Source: Montanilutibacter psychrotolerans (GTDB lineage Bacteria > Pseudomonadota > Gammaproteobacteria > Xanthomonadales > Xanthomonadaceae). From it: a stretch of 64,000 nt of DNA. The position numbers were made by a program, and so were the translations under genes. The stretch is from positions 248,001 through 312,000 of the forward strand of contig NZ_RIBS01000004.1 of NCBI RefSeq assembly GCF_003719825.1, given 5' to 3'. This document shows, piece after piece, positions 7,473 through 18,572 of this stretch; position 1 is the first letter of the stretch; every line of letters begins with the position of its first letter. The notes beneath the pieces are model-generated. The model made no database searches. It was not told the origin of the DNA and was given only the letters and a program-made list of their open reading frames with translations.

Positions 7473-9530
7473 CTAGAGATCGGCGCCGATGTTGAGGTAG
7501 AGCTGGAAGCCCGAGTCGGGATCATCGAGGCCGCGCGCGATGTCGATGCGCAGCGGGCCCACCGGCGAACGCCAGCGCAGGCCGATGCCGACGCCGGTGC
7601 GCAGGTCGGGGCTGTCGTCGAATGCACTGCCACTGTCGACGAACGCCGCCGCGCCCCAGCTGCTGTTGAAGTACTGCTCGTACTCGAGGCTGCCGGTGAC
7701 CACGTTCTTGGCACCCAGCGCGAACCGGCCATGGGCGCCGTTGGCGCCGGTGATGCGCGGGCCGACCTCGCGCCAGGCATAGCCGCGGATGCTGCGGTCG
7801 CCGCCGGCGAAGAATCGCAGGCTTGGCGGCATGTCGACCAGCGCATCGGTGAACGTATGGCCCAGCTCGCCGCGTGCGATCAGGCGGCTGTTTGCGCCCA
7901 GGCCGCGGTACCAGCGCGCGGTGGCGTGCATTTGCGCGAAGCTGGCGTCGGAGCCGGCGCCCTCGATGCCGCCACGCAGCATCAGCGTTCCACCCAGGCC
8001 GTTGCGAGGCTGCAGGCGGTCGTCGGCGGAGATGTACTCCGCGCGCAACGACGGATAGCTGAAGGTCGCGTAGCGATAGGTCAGCGGCGTCGCCTCGTCG
8101 CCGTCGTCCTCGGCCGCGTAGGCCCATCGCTCGCGCAGGGCGTGCATCGAGGCCGTGGCGGTCAGGCGGCGGTTGATCGTGCCGCTGCGGCTGGCGACCA
8201 GTTCGATGCGGCGGTTGTCGACGTAATCGGTCTGCTCGTCGGCGGCCTGTGCGCTGATGGTGTACCAGCCGTCGCGCCACGCGAACGCCGGGATCCGGTA
8301 CTGCAACGTCAGCGTCTTGCGGCGCTGGGCCCAGTCCACCTGTGCCAGCGCCTTGTGCCCACGCTGGTTGACGTAGCGACGCTCGACGCCGCCGCGTACA
8401 CCGGCGCCGCTGTCGGTACCGTAGCTCAGGCCGGCGGTGTAGATGCTGCGTTTGGCGGGCGTCAGGGTAACGGCGACCGGCACTTCGCCGTCGACGGCCG
8501 CGTCCGGTCGCGGCTCGATGTCGATACCGGAGAAGTAATCGAGTCGGGCCAATGAATCGCGCAGGCGATCGAGCTTGCCCTGGTGGTAGTAGCTGCCCTG
8601 TTCCCAGTACACCAGCTTGTCGAGCAGGTCGGCTTTGATGATGCGCCGGGGCTCCTGGGTGAAGGTGATCGGGCCCATGTCGTAGCGCCGGCCGCTGGTC
8701 CACGACAGGTCGACATCGGCGGCGCGCTCGGCGCGCGTGACCTGGACCTGGCGCGAAGCGAAATCGGCGTCGAAGTAACCGCGTTCGGCAAGCCGGCGCG
8801 TGATGCGGGTCTTGCTGGCCTCGTACTGCGTGTGGTCGAACACCGCACCGGGTCGCGGCTGGAACAGCGAGAGGTCCTCGCGCAGGTAACGGTCCTGCTC
8901 GCCCTCGCCCGAGATCGCGAGGTTGAAGCCGCGCACGGTGACCGGCTCGCCGCGGTCGACGGTGATGGTGACCACCACCGGCGAACGATTGGCCGCGCGT
9001 GCCGCGCTGTCGGGTGTGCCGTCCAGGGGCGCGCCGTTGGCGGCCGTACCGTCAGCAGGGGGGCCATCGGCGGACACGGGAGCGCCAGCGGCGGTGCCCG
9101 CCGGAGTCGCCGTGGCGTCGACGCTCGCCGGGGCCGCGTCGACAGAAGCGCCGGGGGCTGGGGTGCTGCCCGAGGTATCGGCGGCGGGCGGCGTGCTGCC
9201 GTTCGCGCCATTGGTCGGCGGTTGATCGCTGTTGATGACGGTGGTGACGCCATCGCGGGTGCGCTCGATGGTGATCGTCGGCGAGTAATAGCCAAACGGC
9301 TCCAGCGCCTCGCGGGTCTCGTTCTCGGCCTCGCGCATCAGATAGGCCAGGCGTCGCCCGGAGAGCTCCTTGCCGATGGCGTCCACCAGTGACAGCGAGA
9401 CCTGAACGTTGGCGGTCATCGCCTCGTCGAGGCCGCGGATGTCCACACGCTCGACCTGCGCCGCCTGCGCCGAGCCGGCCATCGACAGGATCAGGGCGGC
9501 GATGGCGAGGCGTGGGGTCTGTGGTGGCAT
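7473..9530 (-). CDS. tamA: TamA, Omp85-family outer membrane protein with a low-complexity insertion
   Basis: TamA is the outer membrane barrel partner of TamB. From the chosen start (MPPQTPRLAI, 9530) the protein has 685 residues with a signal peptide ending near SAQA. An in-frame ATG at 9557 is less likely because it would bury the signal sequence. POTRA domains come first, then a 16-strand Omp85 barrel with the characteristic GDRSIRGYAWREVGP motif (the RGY/F loop) and the ending YLNIGADL. The family is usually about 580 residues. The excess is mostly an 80-residue Ala/Pro/Gly/Thr/Asp-rich stretch (about residues 100-181 from this start) placed between YYSPTITIE and the strand VVVTITVDRGEPV, that is, inside POTRA 1. 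tamB follows directly. Confidence 0.94.
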   Translation of the reverse strand: MPPQTPRLAIAALILSMAGSAQAAQVERVDIRGLDEAMTANVQVSLSLVDAIGKELSGRRLAYLMREAENETREALEPFGYYSPTITIERTRDGVTTVINSDQPPTNGANGSTPPAADTSGSTPAPGASVDAAPASVDATATPAGTAAGAPVSADGPPADGTAANGAPLDGTPDSAARAANRSPVVVTITVDRGEPVTVRGFNLAISGEGEQDRYLREDLSLFQPRPGAVFDHTQYEASKTRITRRLAERGYFDADFASRQVQVTRAERAADVDLSWTSGRRYDMGPITFTQEPRRIIKADLLDKLVYWEQGSYYHQGKLDRLRDSLARLDYFSGIDIEPRPDAAVDGEVPVAVTLTPAKRSIYTAGLSYGTDSGAGVRGGVERRYVNQRGHKALAQVDWAQRRKTLTLQYRIPAFAWRDGWYTISAQAADEQTDYVDNRRIELVASRSGTINRRLTATASMHALRERWAYAAEDDGDEATPLTYRYATFSYPSLRAEYISADDRLQPRNGLGGTLMLRGGIEGAGSDASFAQMHATARWYRGLGANSRLIARGELGHTFTDALVDMPPSLRFFAGGDRSIRGYAWREVGPRITGANGAHGRFALGAKNVVTGSLEYEQYFNSSWGAAAFVDSGSAFDDSPDLRTGVGIGLRWRSPVGPLRIDIARGLDDPDSGFQLYLNIGADL

Positions 9531-9863
9531 CGGCAAAGGATAACTGCGCGGCGTCAACGACCGATTAACCGATCAAGGCGGTTGGACGCTTCTGGTCGAT
9601 CCGCCTACCCGGGAATGCGTGGTTTCCCTCGTCAAACCCACAACAAACCCCGCTTGGGCGCCGCCGGTGGAAATGTTCCCATCTGCATGTGAATGGGGGT
9701 GGATGGTTGCAGTGACAGTGCCATTGGTACTAGCGTCGGCCCGAGCCGGATCCATGCATTGGAAGGCGACGTCGGTTTCAGGCAATTCGAAAAGATTGGA
9801 TCTGCTCGTTCGTTCGCGCTCCGGCGCGGAAACAGGCCATCAAAACTTTCGGGGAGTCGGGGC

Positions 9864-12635
9864 GTGAATAAGAAGATCTTGAGTGCGGCCATCTGCGCAA
9901 TCCTGGTTGGCCCGTTCGGGGCAGCGTTGGCCCAGGACACAGGCCAGGAAAGCGACGCACAGGAACTCGACCGCGTCATCGTGACCGGTTCGCTGATTCC
10001 GCAAACCGAGCTGGAGATCGCCACGCCGGTCATCTCCATCACTGCCGAGGACATCAAGCGACAAGGCTTCAAGGACGTCTACGACGTCCTGCGCGCACAG
10101 CCACTGGCCACCGGTTCGGTGCAGGACAGCCAGTTTTCCGGCGGCTTCACGCCCGGTGCCGAGCCGATCAGCCTGCTGGGGCTCGATCCCGGGTTCACCC
10201 TGGTGCTGATCGACGGCCGGCCAATGGCCGACTACCCGCTGCTGTACAACGGCCAGAGCAACTTCGTCGATCTCTCCAGCGTGCCCACCGCGATGGTCGA
10301 ACGCATCGACATCGCACCGGGCAACCAGTCGGCCATCTACGGTTCGAGCGCGATCGCCGGCGTGGTCAACATCATCCTGAAAAAGCGCATCGACGGAACC
10401 AACCTCAACTTCCGCTTCGGCAGCTACGACGAAGGCGGCGGCGAGAGCATCCGTTACCAGCTGACCGGAGGCCAGTCGGTGGGTTCGGGCGATTTGACGT
10501 ACGGCGTGCAGGCCAGCCGGCAGGATCCAATCTTCGGGTTCCAGCGCAACGACTTCGATTCCACCAACGACAATCCGAACTCGGCGCTGCAGTATGGCTC
10601 GCGCACGTTCCTTCGACTCAGCGCCACCCAGGCCATCTACCACGACCCCGGCCAGGCGACCTGCGACGGGCTCGGCAACCTGTTCAACGGCAGCACCATC
10701 CGCGACTTCCGGCCCAATCGTGGCTTCTACTGCGGCAGCCGCGCCGAGCCCGGCTACACCTCGATCATGAACGACGAGCGCTCGCTCAGCGGCTACGTCA
10801 ACCTCACGGTCCCGATGGGCGACAGCAACGACTTCTACGCCACCTTGTTGGCCAACCACAACAAGATGGAGTCCAACAGCGGCTCACGGTTCTGGGCGGC
10901 TGGTGTGGATACCGGACAGATCATCTTCAACCAGACCAGCGGCGACTTCGAAACCTTCCAGCACATCTTCGCGCCCGAGGAAATCGGCGGCATCGACGTC
11001 AACAACGAGCGCAACACCAGCGACTCGTACAACCTGGCGGCCGGCTTCCGGGGCACCTTCGGCGAGTCCAGCTGGGACTACGACGCGTACTACGCGCGTG
11101 CGGCGTACGACATCAAGAACCGGCAGCTGTGGCCGTTGAAGGCTGAGGTCGAGAACTTCTTCCGCGAACAGTTCCTGGGCCCGCAACTGGGCGAGTACTA
11201 CGGCTACCCGGTCTACGCGCCGGACGTCGACGCGTTCTACCAGGCGCTGACACCGGAGCAGTACCGCAGCTTCAACAGCGAGATCCGCAGCGACTCCAGT
11301 ACCTGGACCCACAACCTCAACTTCCAGCTGACCAACACCAACCTGTTCAACCTGCCCGGCGGTCCGGTCGGCTTCGCCGCCGTCCTGCAGGCGGGCGAGC
11401 AGTCCTGGGAAAACCCGACCGACCAGCGCGTGGTCAACGGCCTGTTCTGGGGTCTCACTGGCACCCAGGGCGCCGGAAAGCGCACCAACGAGGCCCTCGC
11501 CATCGAGTTCCGGCTGCCGGTGTTCAGCATGCTGACGGCGAACGTCTCCGGCCGTTACGACCAGTACCACAACAAGGGCGTTAACTCCGATTCGGACTTC
11601 ACCTACAAAGTCGGGTTGGAGTTCCGTCCGGTCGAGAGCCTGCTGGTGCGCGGCAACTACGCCACCGCGTTCAAGGCACCCGACATGGCCTATGTCTTCG
11701 CCGGCGACAGCGGGTTCTTCACCTCGGTCACCGACTACTATCGCTGCGCGACCGAAGAACCCACCACGCCGATCGACGACTGCACGTTCAGCGGCGAAGG
11801 CGTGTTCGGCACCCGGCGCGGCGCGCCCGATCTGGAATCGATCACGGCGACCTCCTGGGGTGGCGGCGTGGTGTGGGCACCGAACGCCAACTTCGACGTC
11901 AGCGTGGACTACTACCGCGTCGACATCGACAACAAGGTCAACGACCTGAGCCTGGACTCGCTGATGCAGCTGGAAGCGGCGTGCCGGCTCGGCCAGCTCG
12001 ACCCGGGTTCGCCAACCTGCGTCGATGCCCTGGCACGCATCGGTCGCAGCGGACCAAATGCGCCGGTGCCCAACCAGGTCAACACCGTCCTGACCAATCC
12101 CATCAACGTCTCCAAGGAAGAAGTGTCGGGCATTACCGCCAAGCTGAACTATCGGTGGGAAACGGAGCGTTGGGGGCGGTTCTCGCTGTCCTCGTCGTAC
12201 AACGTCACCCTTGATCACGAGAGCCAGCAGTACCCCGACGACCCGGTCCTGGATCTGCTCAACGAACCCTTCTTCTCGTCGGAATTCCCGAACATCGGCA
12301 GCCTTTCCGTGACCTGGGAAAAGGGTGGATGGACGACCACGCTGTACGGCGCACGCTACGGGCGGACCCCGAACTTCGCCGCGCAGCTGACCACCGCCGG
12401 CTACACGGCGGCCGGCGCTGAGAAGGTCGATGCACACGTGACCTTCAATGGCAGTGTCGACTACCGCTTCAACGACGACGTGTCGCTGTCGTTCACGGTC
12501 AACAACCTGCTCAACGAAGACCCGCCGCACGATCGCAGCTGGACCAGCTACCCGTACTACAACGGCTTCAACTACAACGCGTTCGGCCGCTCGTTCCTGG
12601 TCGAGGTCAACTGGAAGCTCGGCGGCAACCAGTAG
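9864..12635 (+). CDS. TonB-dependent outer membrane receptor
   Basis: The product has 923 residues and starts at GTG 9864, with ggggag at 9851-9856 as ribosome binding site. Earlier in-frame codons would place an unlikely 57-residue tail before the signal peptide, which ends ALA-Q near residue 24. A TonB-box-like segment (LDRVIVTGS) follows. The plug domain contains the usual VLIDGRPM and YGSSAIAGVVNIILKK motifs, and a long aromatic-rich 22-strand barrel ends FLVEVNWKLGGNQ. It should import a large or scarce substrate across the outer membrane using TonB-ExbBD energy. The ligand cannot be told: there is no neighbouring transporter, FecR or Fur site. Xanthomonads carry dozens of such solitary receptors. 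Bases 9531-9863, between the divergent tamA and this gene, hold no gene and no promoter I can defend. Confidence 0.93.
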   Translation: MNKKILSAAICAILVGPFGAALAQDTGQESDAQELDRVIVTGSLIPQTELEIATPVISITAEDIKRQGFKDVYDVLRAQPLATGSVQDSQFSGGFTPGAEPISLLGLDPGFTLVLIDGRPMADYPLLYNGQSNFVDLSSVPTAMVERIDIAPGNQSAIYGSSAIAGVVNIILKKRIDGTNLNFRFGSYDEGGGESIRYQLTGGQSVGSGDLTYGVQASRQDPIFGFQRNDFDSTNDNPNSALQYGSRTFLRLSATQAIYHDPGQATCDGLGNLFNGSTIRDFRPNRGFYCGSRAEPGYTSIMNDERSLSGYVNLTVPMGDSNDFYATLLANHNKMESNSGSRFWAAGVDTGQIIFNQTSGDFETFQHIFAPEEIGGIDVNNERNTSDSYNLAAGFRGTFGESSWDYDAYYARAAYDIKNRQLWPLKAEVENFFREQFLGPQLGEYYGYPVYAPDVDAFYQALTPEQYRSFNSEIRSDSSTWTHNLNFQLTNTNLFNLPGGPVGFAAVLQAGEQSWENPTDQRVVNGLFWGLTGTQGAGKRTNEALAIEFRLPVFSMLTANVSGRYDQYHNKGVNSDSDFTYKVGLEFRPVESLLVRGNYATAFKAPDMAYVFAGDSGFFTSVTDYYRCATEEPTTPIDDCTFSGEGVFGTRRGAPDLESITATSWGGGVVWAPNANFDVSVDYYRVDIDNKVNDLSLDSLMQLEAACRLGQLDPGSPTCVDALARIGRSGPNAPVPNQVNTVLTNPINVSKEEVSGITAKLNYRWETERWGRFSLSSSYNVTLDHESQQYPDDPVLDLLNEPFFSSEFPNIGSLSVTWEKGGWTTTLYGARYGRTPNFAAQLTTAGYTAAGAEKVDAHVTFNGSVDYRFNDDVSLSFTVNNLLNEDPPHDRSWTSYPYYNGFNYNAFGRSFLVEVNWKLGGNQ

Positions 12636-12667
12636 GCATCGCGCGTCGCCCACTGGATGGCGACACA

Positions 12668-12695
12668 CGGAAGGCCGGCATTCGCCGGCCTTCCG
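12668..12695 (+). terminator. Strong hairpin after the TonB receptor gene
   Basis: A perfect 12-base inverted repeat (cggaaggccggc / gccggccttccg) with loop attc starts 32 bases after the receptor stop. There is no T-tract, so it may be a transcript-stabilising hairpin as much as a terminator. It could serve both converging genes. Confidence 0.6.
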
Positions 12696-12707
12696 ATATC
12701 CGCAGCC

Positions 12708-12789
12708 GGGCAATAACGCGGGCAATCCGGCAATCACGCGGGACAAGCACGCCGGGACAACGGGGACAACCACGCCGGGCAATCACGCC
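12708..12789. repeat. Short degenerate tandem repeat overlapping a stop codon
   Basis: Five or six variants of a 12-14 base unit (gggcaatcacgcc, gggacaagcacgcc, gggacaaccacgcc and similar) run head to tail. The last copy contains the stop codon (12783-12785, minus strand) of the sulfotransferase gene. No coding function is seen on either strand in the repeat itself. Confidence 0.6.
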
Positions 12790-14459
12790 TTGGCGGCGGG
12801 GGACGCGTCGTCGCTGTCGTTGTCGCTGCCCGTGGCCATCGCGCCGTTGCCCACGACGTCGTCGCCGAGCAACTCGCGCAGGCCCTGCAGCTGCGCTTCG
12901 TAGCGTCGCCATTCGCCGACGCCGCGCGAATGGATCGGTTCGCGCACCTGCGCGGCGCTCAGCGTCGCCACCGGCGCGGTGTTGCTGGCCAGGTCGCTGA
13001 TGCCTTCCGCCGCCGGCAGGCCGCAGAACGCGAGCACCTGCGCGCCGACGCGTTCGGGTTCGGCGACCAGTTGCTGGTAGTCGACGTCGAGGATTCTGCC
13101 GGGCGCGACCGTGTGCCAGTGCGCCATCAACTGTCGGTAGTTGCGGTGGTGCGAGGCCAGCGTGGCGAGGTCGTAGCTGTAGGCGTACGCGTCGCCAAAC
13201 AGCGCGCGGTAGTTGGAGAAGCACACGTCCATCGGCGCGCGCACCAGGTGCAGCAGCCGTGCGCGCGGCAGGGCGGGTGCGATCAGGCCGGCCAGGACGA
13301 AGTTGGCCGGCAGTTTGTCGACGTAACGCGTGCACCCGCCCGCGCGCCAACGGCTCTGCGTCAGATAGCGTCGGCCCAGCGTGTCCAGATCCAACGACGG
13401 CAATCGTTCGAGCATCGCGGCATCGGCCAGGCTGCGTCCGGGCAGGTCGACGCTCCACCGCAGCTGGTGGCCGAAATCGCCCAGCTCGCCGGCGGACACG
13501 ACGTCGGGATGGTTGCCCAGGATTCTGTCGAGCACGGTGGTGCCCGAGCGCGGCAGGCCGATGATGAAGATCGGCTGCGGCCCCTCGTCGGCCGCCGGCT
13601 CCGGCTCGCGATGCGATGCCAGCAGGTCGGCATCGCAGCGCGCGGCCAGACCGTTGTACAGCCTCGCTTCGGCAACCGGGTCGTGACGGAGCCGGGCGTG
13701 CATCAGCGCGTTCGCGCGTTGCAGCGCCTGCCAGGCATCGTCCAGCTCGCCCAGGTCTTCGTGCTCCTTGTAGAGCGCGAACTCGCACGCCGCCCGGTCT
13801 TCGTCGCCGGCGGCGCGCGAACGCTGTGCGCGGATGGCATCGATGTGGTTGTGCTCGCGCGACTGCCGGCGTAGCCGCGCCAGCGTCAACCATGCCCGGC
13901 CGTAGCTCGGGCCAAGCTGCAGGCAGGCCTCCAGCTCCGCGGCGGCTTCATCGAGGCGGCCGTTGAACTGCAACTGGATGGCACGGAAGTAGCGGAAGTC
14001 GGCGTTGTCGTAGCCGCCCGCGCGGGCGCGGTCCATCAGCGCCAGCGACTCCCGGTGCTGGCCGAGCAGCTGGTGCAGATGGGCCAGCGACGCCAGCGTC
14101 GCGCCGTCCTGGCAATGGGCGATCGCCGGATGCGCGAGGCAGTCGCGAACCGCGGTGGTCTCGCCAACCCGCATCAGCGCCTGCGCAACCCGGCACACCG
14201 TTGCCGCGTCGCGGGGCAACCGGCGCGCGGCCTGCAGCAGTTGTGCGCAAGCCGAGCGCAACTCGTTGCCGGCCAGCATCACCCCGGCCAGCAGCACCCG
14301 CGGCTGCACCTGCGTCGGATCGGCCGCCAGGGTGGCCTGCAGCTCGGCGCGGGCGCGACCGAGATCGCGTTGCGCAAGCGCCTGCTGCGCGCGCTGCCAC
14401 GACGCCAGCGCATCGCCCGGTCGGGCGGTCGCAGCGAATCGGTCGGTGGGCGGGCGCAT
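12783..14459 (-). CDS. TPR-repeat sulfotransferase
   Basis: The product has 558 residues. The N-terminal half (about 20-270) is built of helical tetratricopeptide-like repeats. The C-terminal half is a sulfotransferase domain: the 5'-phosphosulfate loop of PAPS-dependent enzymes is seen at residues 296-308 (PIFIIGLPRSGTT), followed by a 3'-phosphate-binding-like segment LLHLVRAPMDVCFSNYRALF. The enzyme should transfer sulfate from PAPS to an acceptor, either protein tyrosine or a small molecule; the acceptor is unknown. There is no signal peptide, so it should act in the cytoplasm. TPR-sulfotransferases of this architecture are frequent in Lysobacteraceae and marine proteobacteria. The stop lies inside the short repeat at 12708-12789, and the gene converges on the TonB receptor gene. 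Confidence 0.88.
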   Translation of the reverse strand: MRPPTDRFAATARPGDALASWQRAQQALAQRDLGRARAELQATLAADPTQVQPRVLLAGVMLAGNELRSACAQLLQAARRLPRDAATVCRVAQALMRVGETTAVRDCLAHPAIAHCQDGATLASLAHLHQLLGQHRESLALMDRARAGGYDNADFRYFRAIQLQFNGRLDEAAAELEACLQLGPSYGRAWLTLARLRRQSREHNHIDAIRAQRSRAAGDEDRAACEFALYKEHEDLGELDDAWQALQRANALMHARLRHDPVAEARLYNGLAARCDADLLASHREPEPAADEGPQPIFIIGLPRSGTTVLDRILGNHPDVVSAGELGDFGHQLRWSVDLPGRSLADAAMLERLPSLDLDTLGRRYLTQSRWRAGGCTRYVDKLPANFVLAGLIAPALPRARLLHLVRAPMDVCFSNYRALFGDAYAYSYDLATLASHHRNYRQLMAHWHTVAPGRILDVDYQQLVAEPERVGAQVLAFCGLPAAEGISDLASNTAPVATLSAAQVREPIHSRGVGEWRRYEAQLQGLRELLGDDVVGNGAMATGSDNDSDDASPAAKA

Positions 14460-14787
14460 GGGCCGAGGATAACCGCGGCCGGGTACGTTCGATCCACCGG
14501 TGGGCGCCGTCGTTGGTCAGCGGACGCCCGATGATTGCCGAACTGCCGCCCGCGGCAACCGAGATCCCGGCCGAGGTGGACAAGGTCTGAGCTGCGACGG
14601 CACCAACACGTGCTCGATCGCGAGGCGCTGTGAACCGGTTCGGCGAGCCATTCGGTCCCGCGCGCCACGACGCGATCAGCCGCAGTTGCTGCGCCGGTGC
14701 GAACGACGGCTTCGGATCCTGTCGCGAAAAGTGCAGGGGCGGGTCGCTACGCGCGGCTTCCGGTGCAACTCGTTGCGGCCCAGCCGG
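14460..14787. other. Gene-free interval
   Basis: These 328 bases separate the sulfotransferase start from the stop of the next minus-strand gene. I see no convincing coding frame, hairpin terminator or repeat. It presumably holds the promoter of the sulfotransferase gene, but no clear -35/-10 pair can be defended. Confidence 0.4.
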
Positions 14788-15225
14788 CTAGGGCGTGATT
14801 TCCTGAGTGTTGCCGGCGTCAGGTTCGCTGGCTGGCGGCACGCAGCTGGCAATCGGGGACTCCGACTTGACCGTGACCTGCCAGCGCCGATTGCCCAGTG
14901 CGTTCTCGTGGCTGGCAACCAGGTCGTACTGCACGCAGGGCTTGGCCATCAACATCAACGGCTGTTGGGTGGCATCGCCGCGGCGATCGCGTCGGGTGGT
15001 GGCGATGTGCAGCATGTGCCAGCCGGGAGTGAGTTTGTAGCTCATGCGTTGCCGGAACGTCATGTCACCGTCGATCGCCACCACGCGCACATCGACCTCG
15101 TCGGGTTTGCTTGCCGCGGCGCGGTTGGTGGTGATCTCCGACCAGGGCGTCGGCCCGGCGGCCCGCGTCGTCGTCGCGGTTGCTACGGACACCAGGACAA
15201 GGGCGAGCAGCGACAACGGCTTCAT
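14788..15225 (-). CDS. Small exported protein of unknown function
   Basis: The product has 145 residues from ATG 15225, chosen because it puts a typical signal peptide (MKPLSLLALVLVSVATATTT) at the N-terminus. The mature part is polar, with two cysteines (in KPCVQYD and IASCVPP) that could form a disulfide in the periplasm. The segment YKLTPGWHMLHI looks like a small beta domain of the kind that presents a bound polymer or ligand. I do not recognise a named family. It ends 61 bases after the glyS stop region on the same strand, so it may be transcribed from the glyQ-glyS unit. Confidence 0.6.
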   Translation of the reverse strand: MKPLSLLALVLVSVATATTTRAAGPTPWSEITTNRAAASKPDEVDVRVVAIDGDMTFRQRMSYKLTPGWHMLHIATTRRDRRGDATQQPLMLMAKPCVQYDLVASHENALGNRRWQVTVKSESPIASCVPPASEPDAGNTQEITP

Positions 15226-15286
15226 GAACTCGGCCTGGTCAGGTAGAACGAACGGTTGCCGCCGTGCCGGCGGCAACCGCCGCGGA

Positions 15287-17386
15287 TCAGATCGAGAGGT
15301 GTTCGATGGCCGCGACGCTGCCCAGGCGGTCGCTGAGGCGCTTGAGCAACGCCAGGCGGTTGTTGCGCACGGCCAGGTCGTCGCTGTTGACCATCACGTC
15401 GACGAAGAACGCGTCGACCTGCGGACGCAGCGCCGCCAGGCGCGCCAGCACGGCGACGTAGTCGCGACGTTCGAGCAGCGGGTCGGTGTCGGCCACGGCC
15501 GAATCGACGGCTGCGGCGAGCGCGTGTTCGGCGTCTTCACTGAACAACGCCGGGTCGATGGCGCTGGGCACCACGCCTTCGACCTTCTTGAGGATGTTGC
15601 GACTGCGCTTGTTGGCTGCGGCCAAAGCGGCGGCTTCGGGGAGCTTGGCGAACTCGGCGATCGCGGTCAGGCGTGCGTCGAGGTCGGGCAGCGAATCGTG
15701 GGCGACGTTCTCGGCGGCATCGAACTGCGCGGCGGTGACGCCGCGGTCGGCGTAGTAGCCGCGCAGGCGGTCGTAGACGAACTGGCTGATGTCGTAGCTG
15801 CCCAGTTCGTCGTGCTTGACCGGTTGCAACGAGACGGCGCGCTCGACCAGTTCGTGCAGCAGCAGGTCGTGGCCGCCTTCGAGCAGCGTACGCGCCAGGC
15901 CCAGCGCATTGCGACGCAGGGCGAACGGGTCCTTGTTGCCGGTTGGCTTGAGGCCGGCGGCGAAACCGCCGGCCAGGGTGTCCAGGCGCTCGGAGATCGC
16001 AAGCACCTGGCCAAGCGTGCTGGGCGCGATCGCGTCGCCGGCGAACCGCGGCATGTAGGCCTCGTCCAGCGCGGCGGCGAGTTGGGTGCGTTGCTCGTAC
16101 GGCAGCGCGGCCAGCGATTCGTCGGCCATCGCGTAGTAGCGGCCGGCGACGCCCTGCAGCTCAGGGAACTCATTGACCAGGCGCGACTGGAGGTCGGCCT
16201 TGGACAGCGCGGCCGCGCGGCGGGCGAGGGACGGTTCCACGCCGACCTGGGCGGCGATCGATTCGGCCAGCGCGGCCACGCGCGTCACCTTGTCGGCGAC
16301 GCTGCCCAGCTTGGCCTGGTAGGTCACCGTGGCCAGGCCGGCGTCCATCGACACCAGACCCTGCTTCATGTCCTCGACGAAGAAGAACTTGGCATCGGCG
16401 AAGCGCGGGCGGATCACGCGCTCGTAGCCCTTGCGGACTTCGGATTCGTTTTTGGATTCGATGTTGGCAACGCCGATGAAGCGTTCGCTGAGCTTGCCTT
16501 CGGCGTCGAGCACCGGGAAGAACTTCTGGTTCGCTTCCATCGTGGCGATCAGCGCTTCCTGCGGCACCGCCAGGAACGTGCGTTCGAAGCCGCACGCAAT
16601 CGCCTTGGGCCACTCGGTGAGGCCGTTGACCTCCTCCAGGATGCCGGCGTCGATGCGCGCGGTGCCTCCGCACGCGTCCGCGGCCGCTTCGACTTCGGCG
16701 ACGATGCGTGCGCGGCGCTCTTCGGGGTCGACCAGCACGCAGGCCGCGCGCAGGGCTTCGTTGTAGTCGCCGGGCGCGCCGATCCACACCGGCTTGTCGT
16801 ACATGAAGCGATGGCCGCGGCTCATGCGGTCGCCACGCACGCCCAGCACCTCGGCCTCGATCACGTCACCGCCCAGCAGCACCACCAGCCAGTGCACCGG
16901 CCGCGCGAAGCCGTACTCGTGCGCGCCCCAGCGCATCGGCTTGGGGATCGGCATCGCGGCGATCGCCTCGGCGATGACATCGCCCAACAGTGCCTTGGTC
17001 TGCGCGCCGGCGCGGCTGGCCCGGTGCACGAAGCGTTCGCCCTTGGCGTCGCTGGTCTTGTCGAGCGCCGTCCACTCAACGCCGGCCTTGGCGGCGAAAC
17101 CCTGCAGCGCCTTGGTCGGATTGCCGTCGGCATCGAGGGCGATGTTGAGGTACGGCCCGAGCACTTCCGAGTGCTGTTCGGGTTGCTCGCTGGCCACGCC
17201 CGGCAGCAGCACCGCGAGGCGGCGCGGCGTGTACAGCGGGCGCGCGTCGCCGCGCTCGACCGCGATGCCGCGCTTGTCGAGGCCGGCGAGCACGCCGTCG
17301 AAGAACGCCTGGGCTAGGCCGTGCAGCGCCTTGACCGGCAATTCCTCGGTACCCAGTTCGATCAGCAGCGGCTTCATGTCGGTCAT
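15287..17386 (-). CDS. glyS: Glycyl-tRNA synthetase beta subunit
   Basis: The product has 699 residues, the normal length for the bacterial beta subunit of the heterotetrameric alpha2-beta2 enzyme that charges tRNA-Gly. The family signature [15 protein letters not shown] is at the N-terminus, [14 protein letters not shown] and [15 protein letters not shown] follow, then [14 protein letters not shown], and a DALR-type anticodon-binding helical domain closes the protein. It needs the alpha subunit for activity. glyQ lies upstream on the same strand, 186 bases away, with a strong hairpin in the gap. The start at 17386 ([16 protein letters not shown]) is likely; the second methionine, three codons on, is an alternative. 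Confidence 0.97.
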   Translation of the reverse strand: MTDMKPLLIELGTEELPVKALHGLAQAFFDGVLAGLDKRGIAVERGDARPLYTPRRLAVLLPGVASEQPEQHSEVLGPYLNIALDADGNPTKALQGFAAKAGVEWTALDKTSDAKGERFVHRASRAGAQTKALLGDVIAEAIAAMPIPKPMRWGAHEYGFARPVHWLVVLLGGDVIEAEVLGVRGDRMSRGHRFMYDKPVWIGAPGDYNEALRAACVLVDPEERRARIVAEVEAAADACGGTARIDAGILEEVNGLTEWPKAIACGFERTFLAVPQEALIATMEANQKFFPVLDAEGKLSERFIGVANIESKNESEVRKGYERVIRPRFADAKFFFVEDMKQGLVSMDAGLATVTYQAKLGSVADKVTRVAALAESIAAQVGVEPSLARRAAALSKADLQSRLVNEFPELQGVAGRYYAMADESLAALPYEQRTQLAAALDEAYMPRFAGDAIAPSTLGQVLAISERLDTLAGGFAAGLKPTGNKDPFALRRNALGLARTLLEGGHDLLLHELVERAVSLQPVKHDELGSYDISQFVYDRLRGYYADRGVTAAQFDAAENVAHDSLPDLDARLTAIAEFAKLPEAAALAAANKRSRNILKKVEGVVPSAIDPALFSEDAEHALAAAVDSAVADTDPLLERRDYVAVLARLAALRPQVDAFFVDVMVNSDDLAVRNNRLALLKRLSDRLGSVAAIEHLSI

Positions 17387-17535
17387 TGCCTGGTGTCTCT
17401 GACTTTTCTTCTCGTCCGAGAAGGTGCCCGTAGGGCGGATGGGGTGCGGCGCAGTGGTGCGGGTCGGGTGTCGATCGTCGGGCCTGGCGACGCGTCGCGG
17501 GTGTGATGCGCGACACGGTGCCGAACCCTGCCGCG

Positions 17536-17558
17536 CGCCCTCCCCACCGGGGAGGGCG
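17536..17558. terminator. Hairpin between glyQ and glyS
   Basis: A perfect 10-base inverted repeat (cgccctcccc / ggggagggcg) with a 3-base loop lies just after the glyQ stop. There is no T-tract in either direction. It may reduce read-through or stabilise the 3' end of glyQ mRNA. Similar ccctcccc...ggggaggg elements are dispersed in related genomes. Confidence 0.45.
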
Positions 17559-17572
17559 TGTGGATCATGGCC

Positions 17573-18496
<924 letters not shown>

Positions 18497-18572
18497 GCCG
18501 GAAGAGCCGTACACAGGGCGCGGTAGTATGCCAGCGCCAGGCGGGATCCCGCGCGCACCGAGGCACCCCGTG

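Noticed and set aside
9531-9863. Fur box or sigma-70 promoter before the TonB receptor.
   Set aside because: No stretch resembles the Fur consensus and no -35/-10 pair with proper spacing could be defended by eye.
15044-17317. Long plus-strand frame of 757 codons opposite glyS.
   Set aside because: It is a shadow of glyS with no family similarity; a GC-rich genome gives many such frames.
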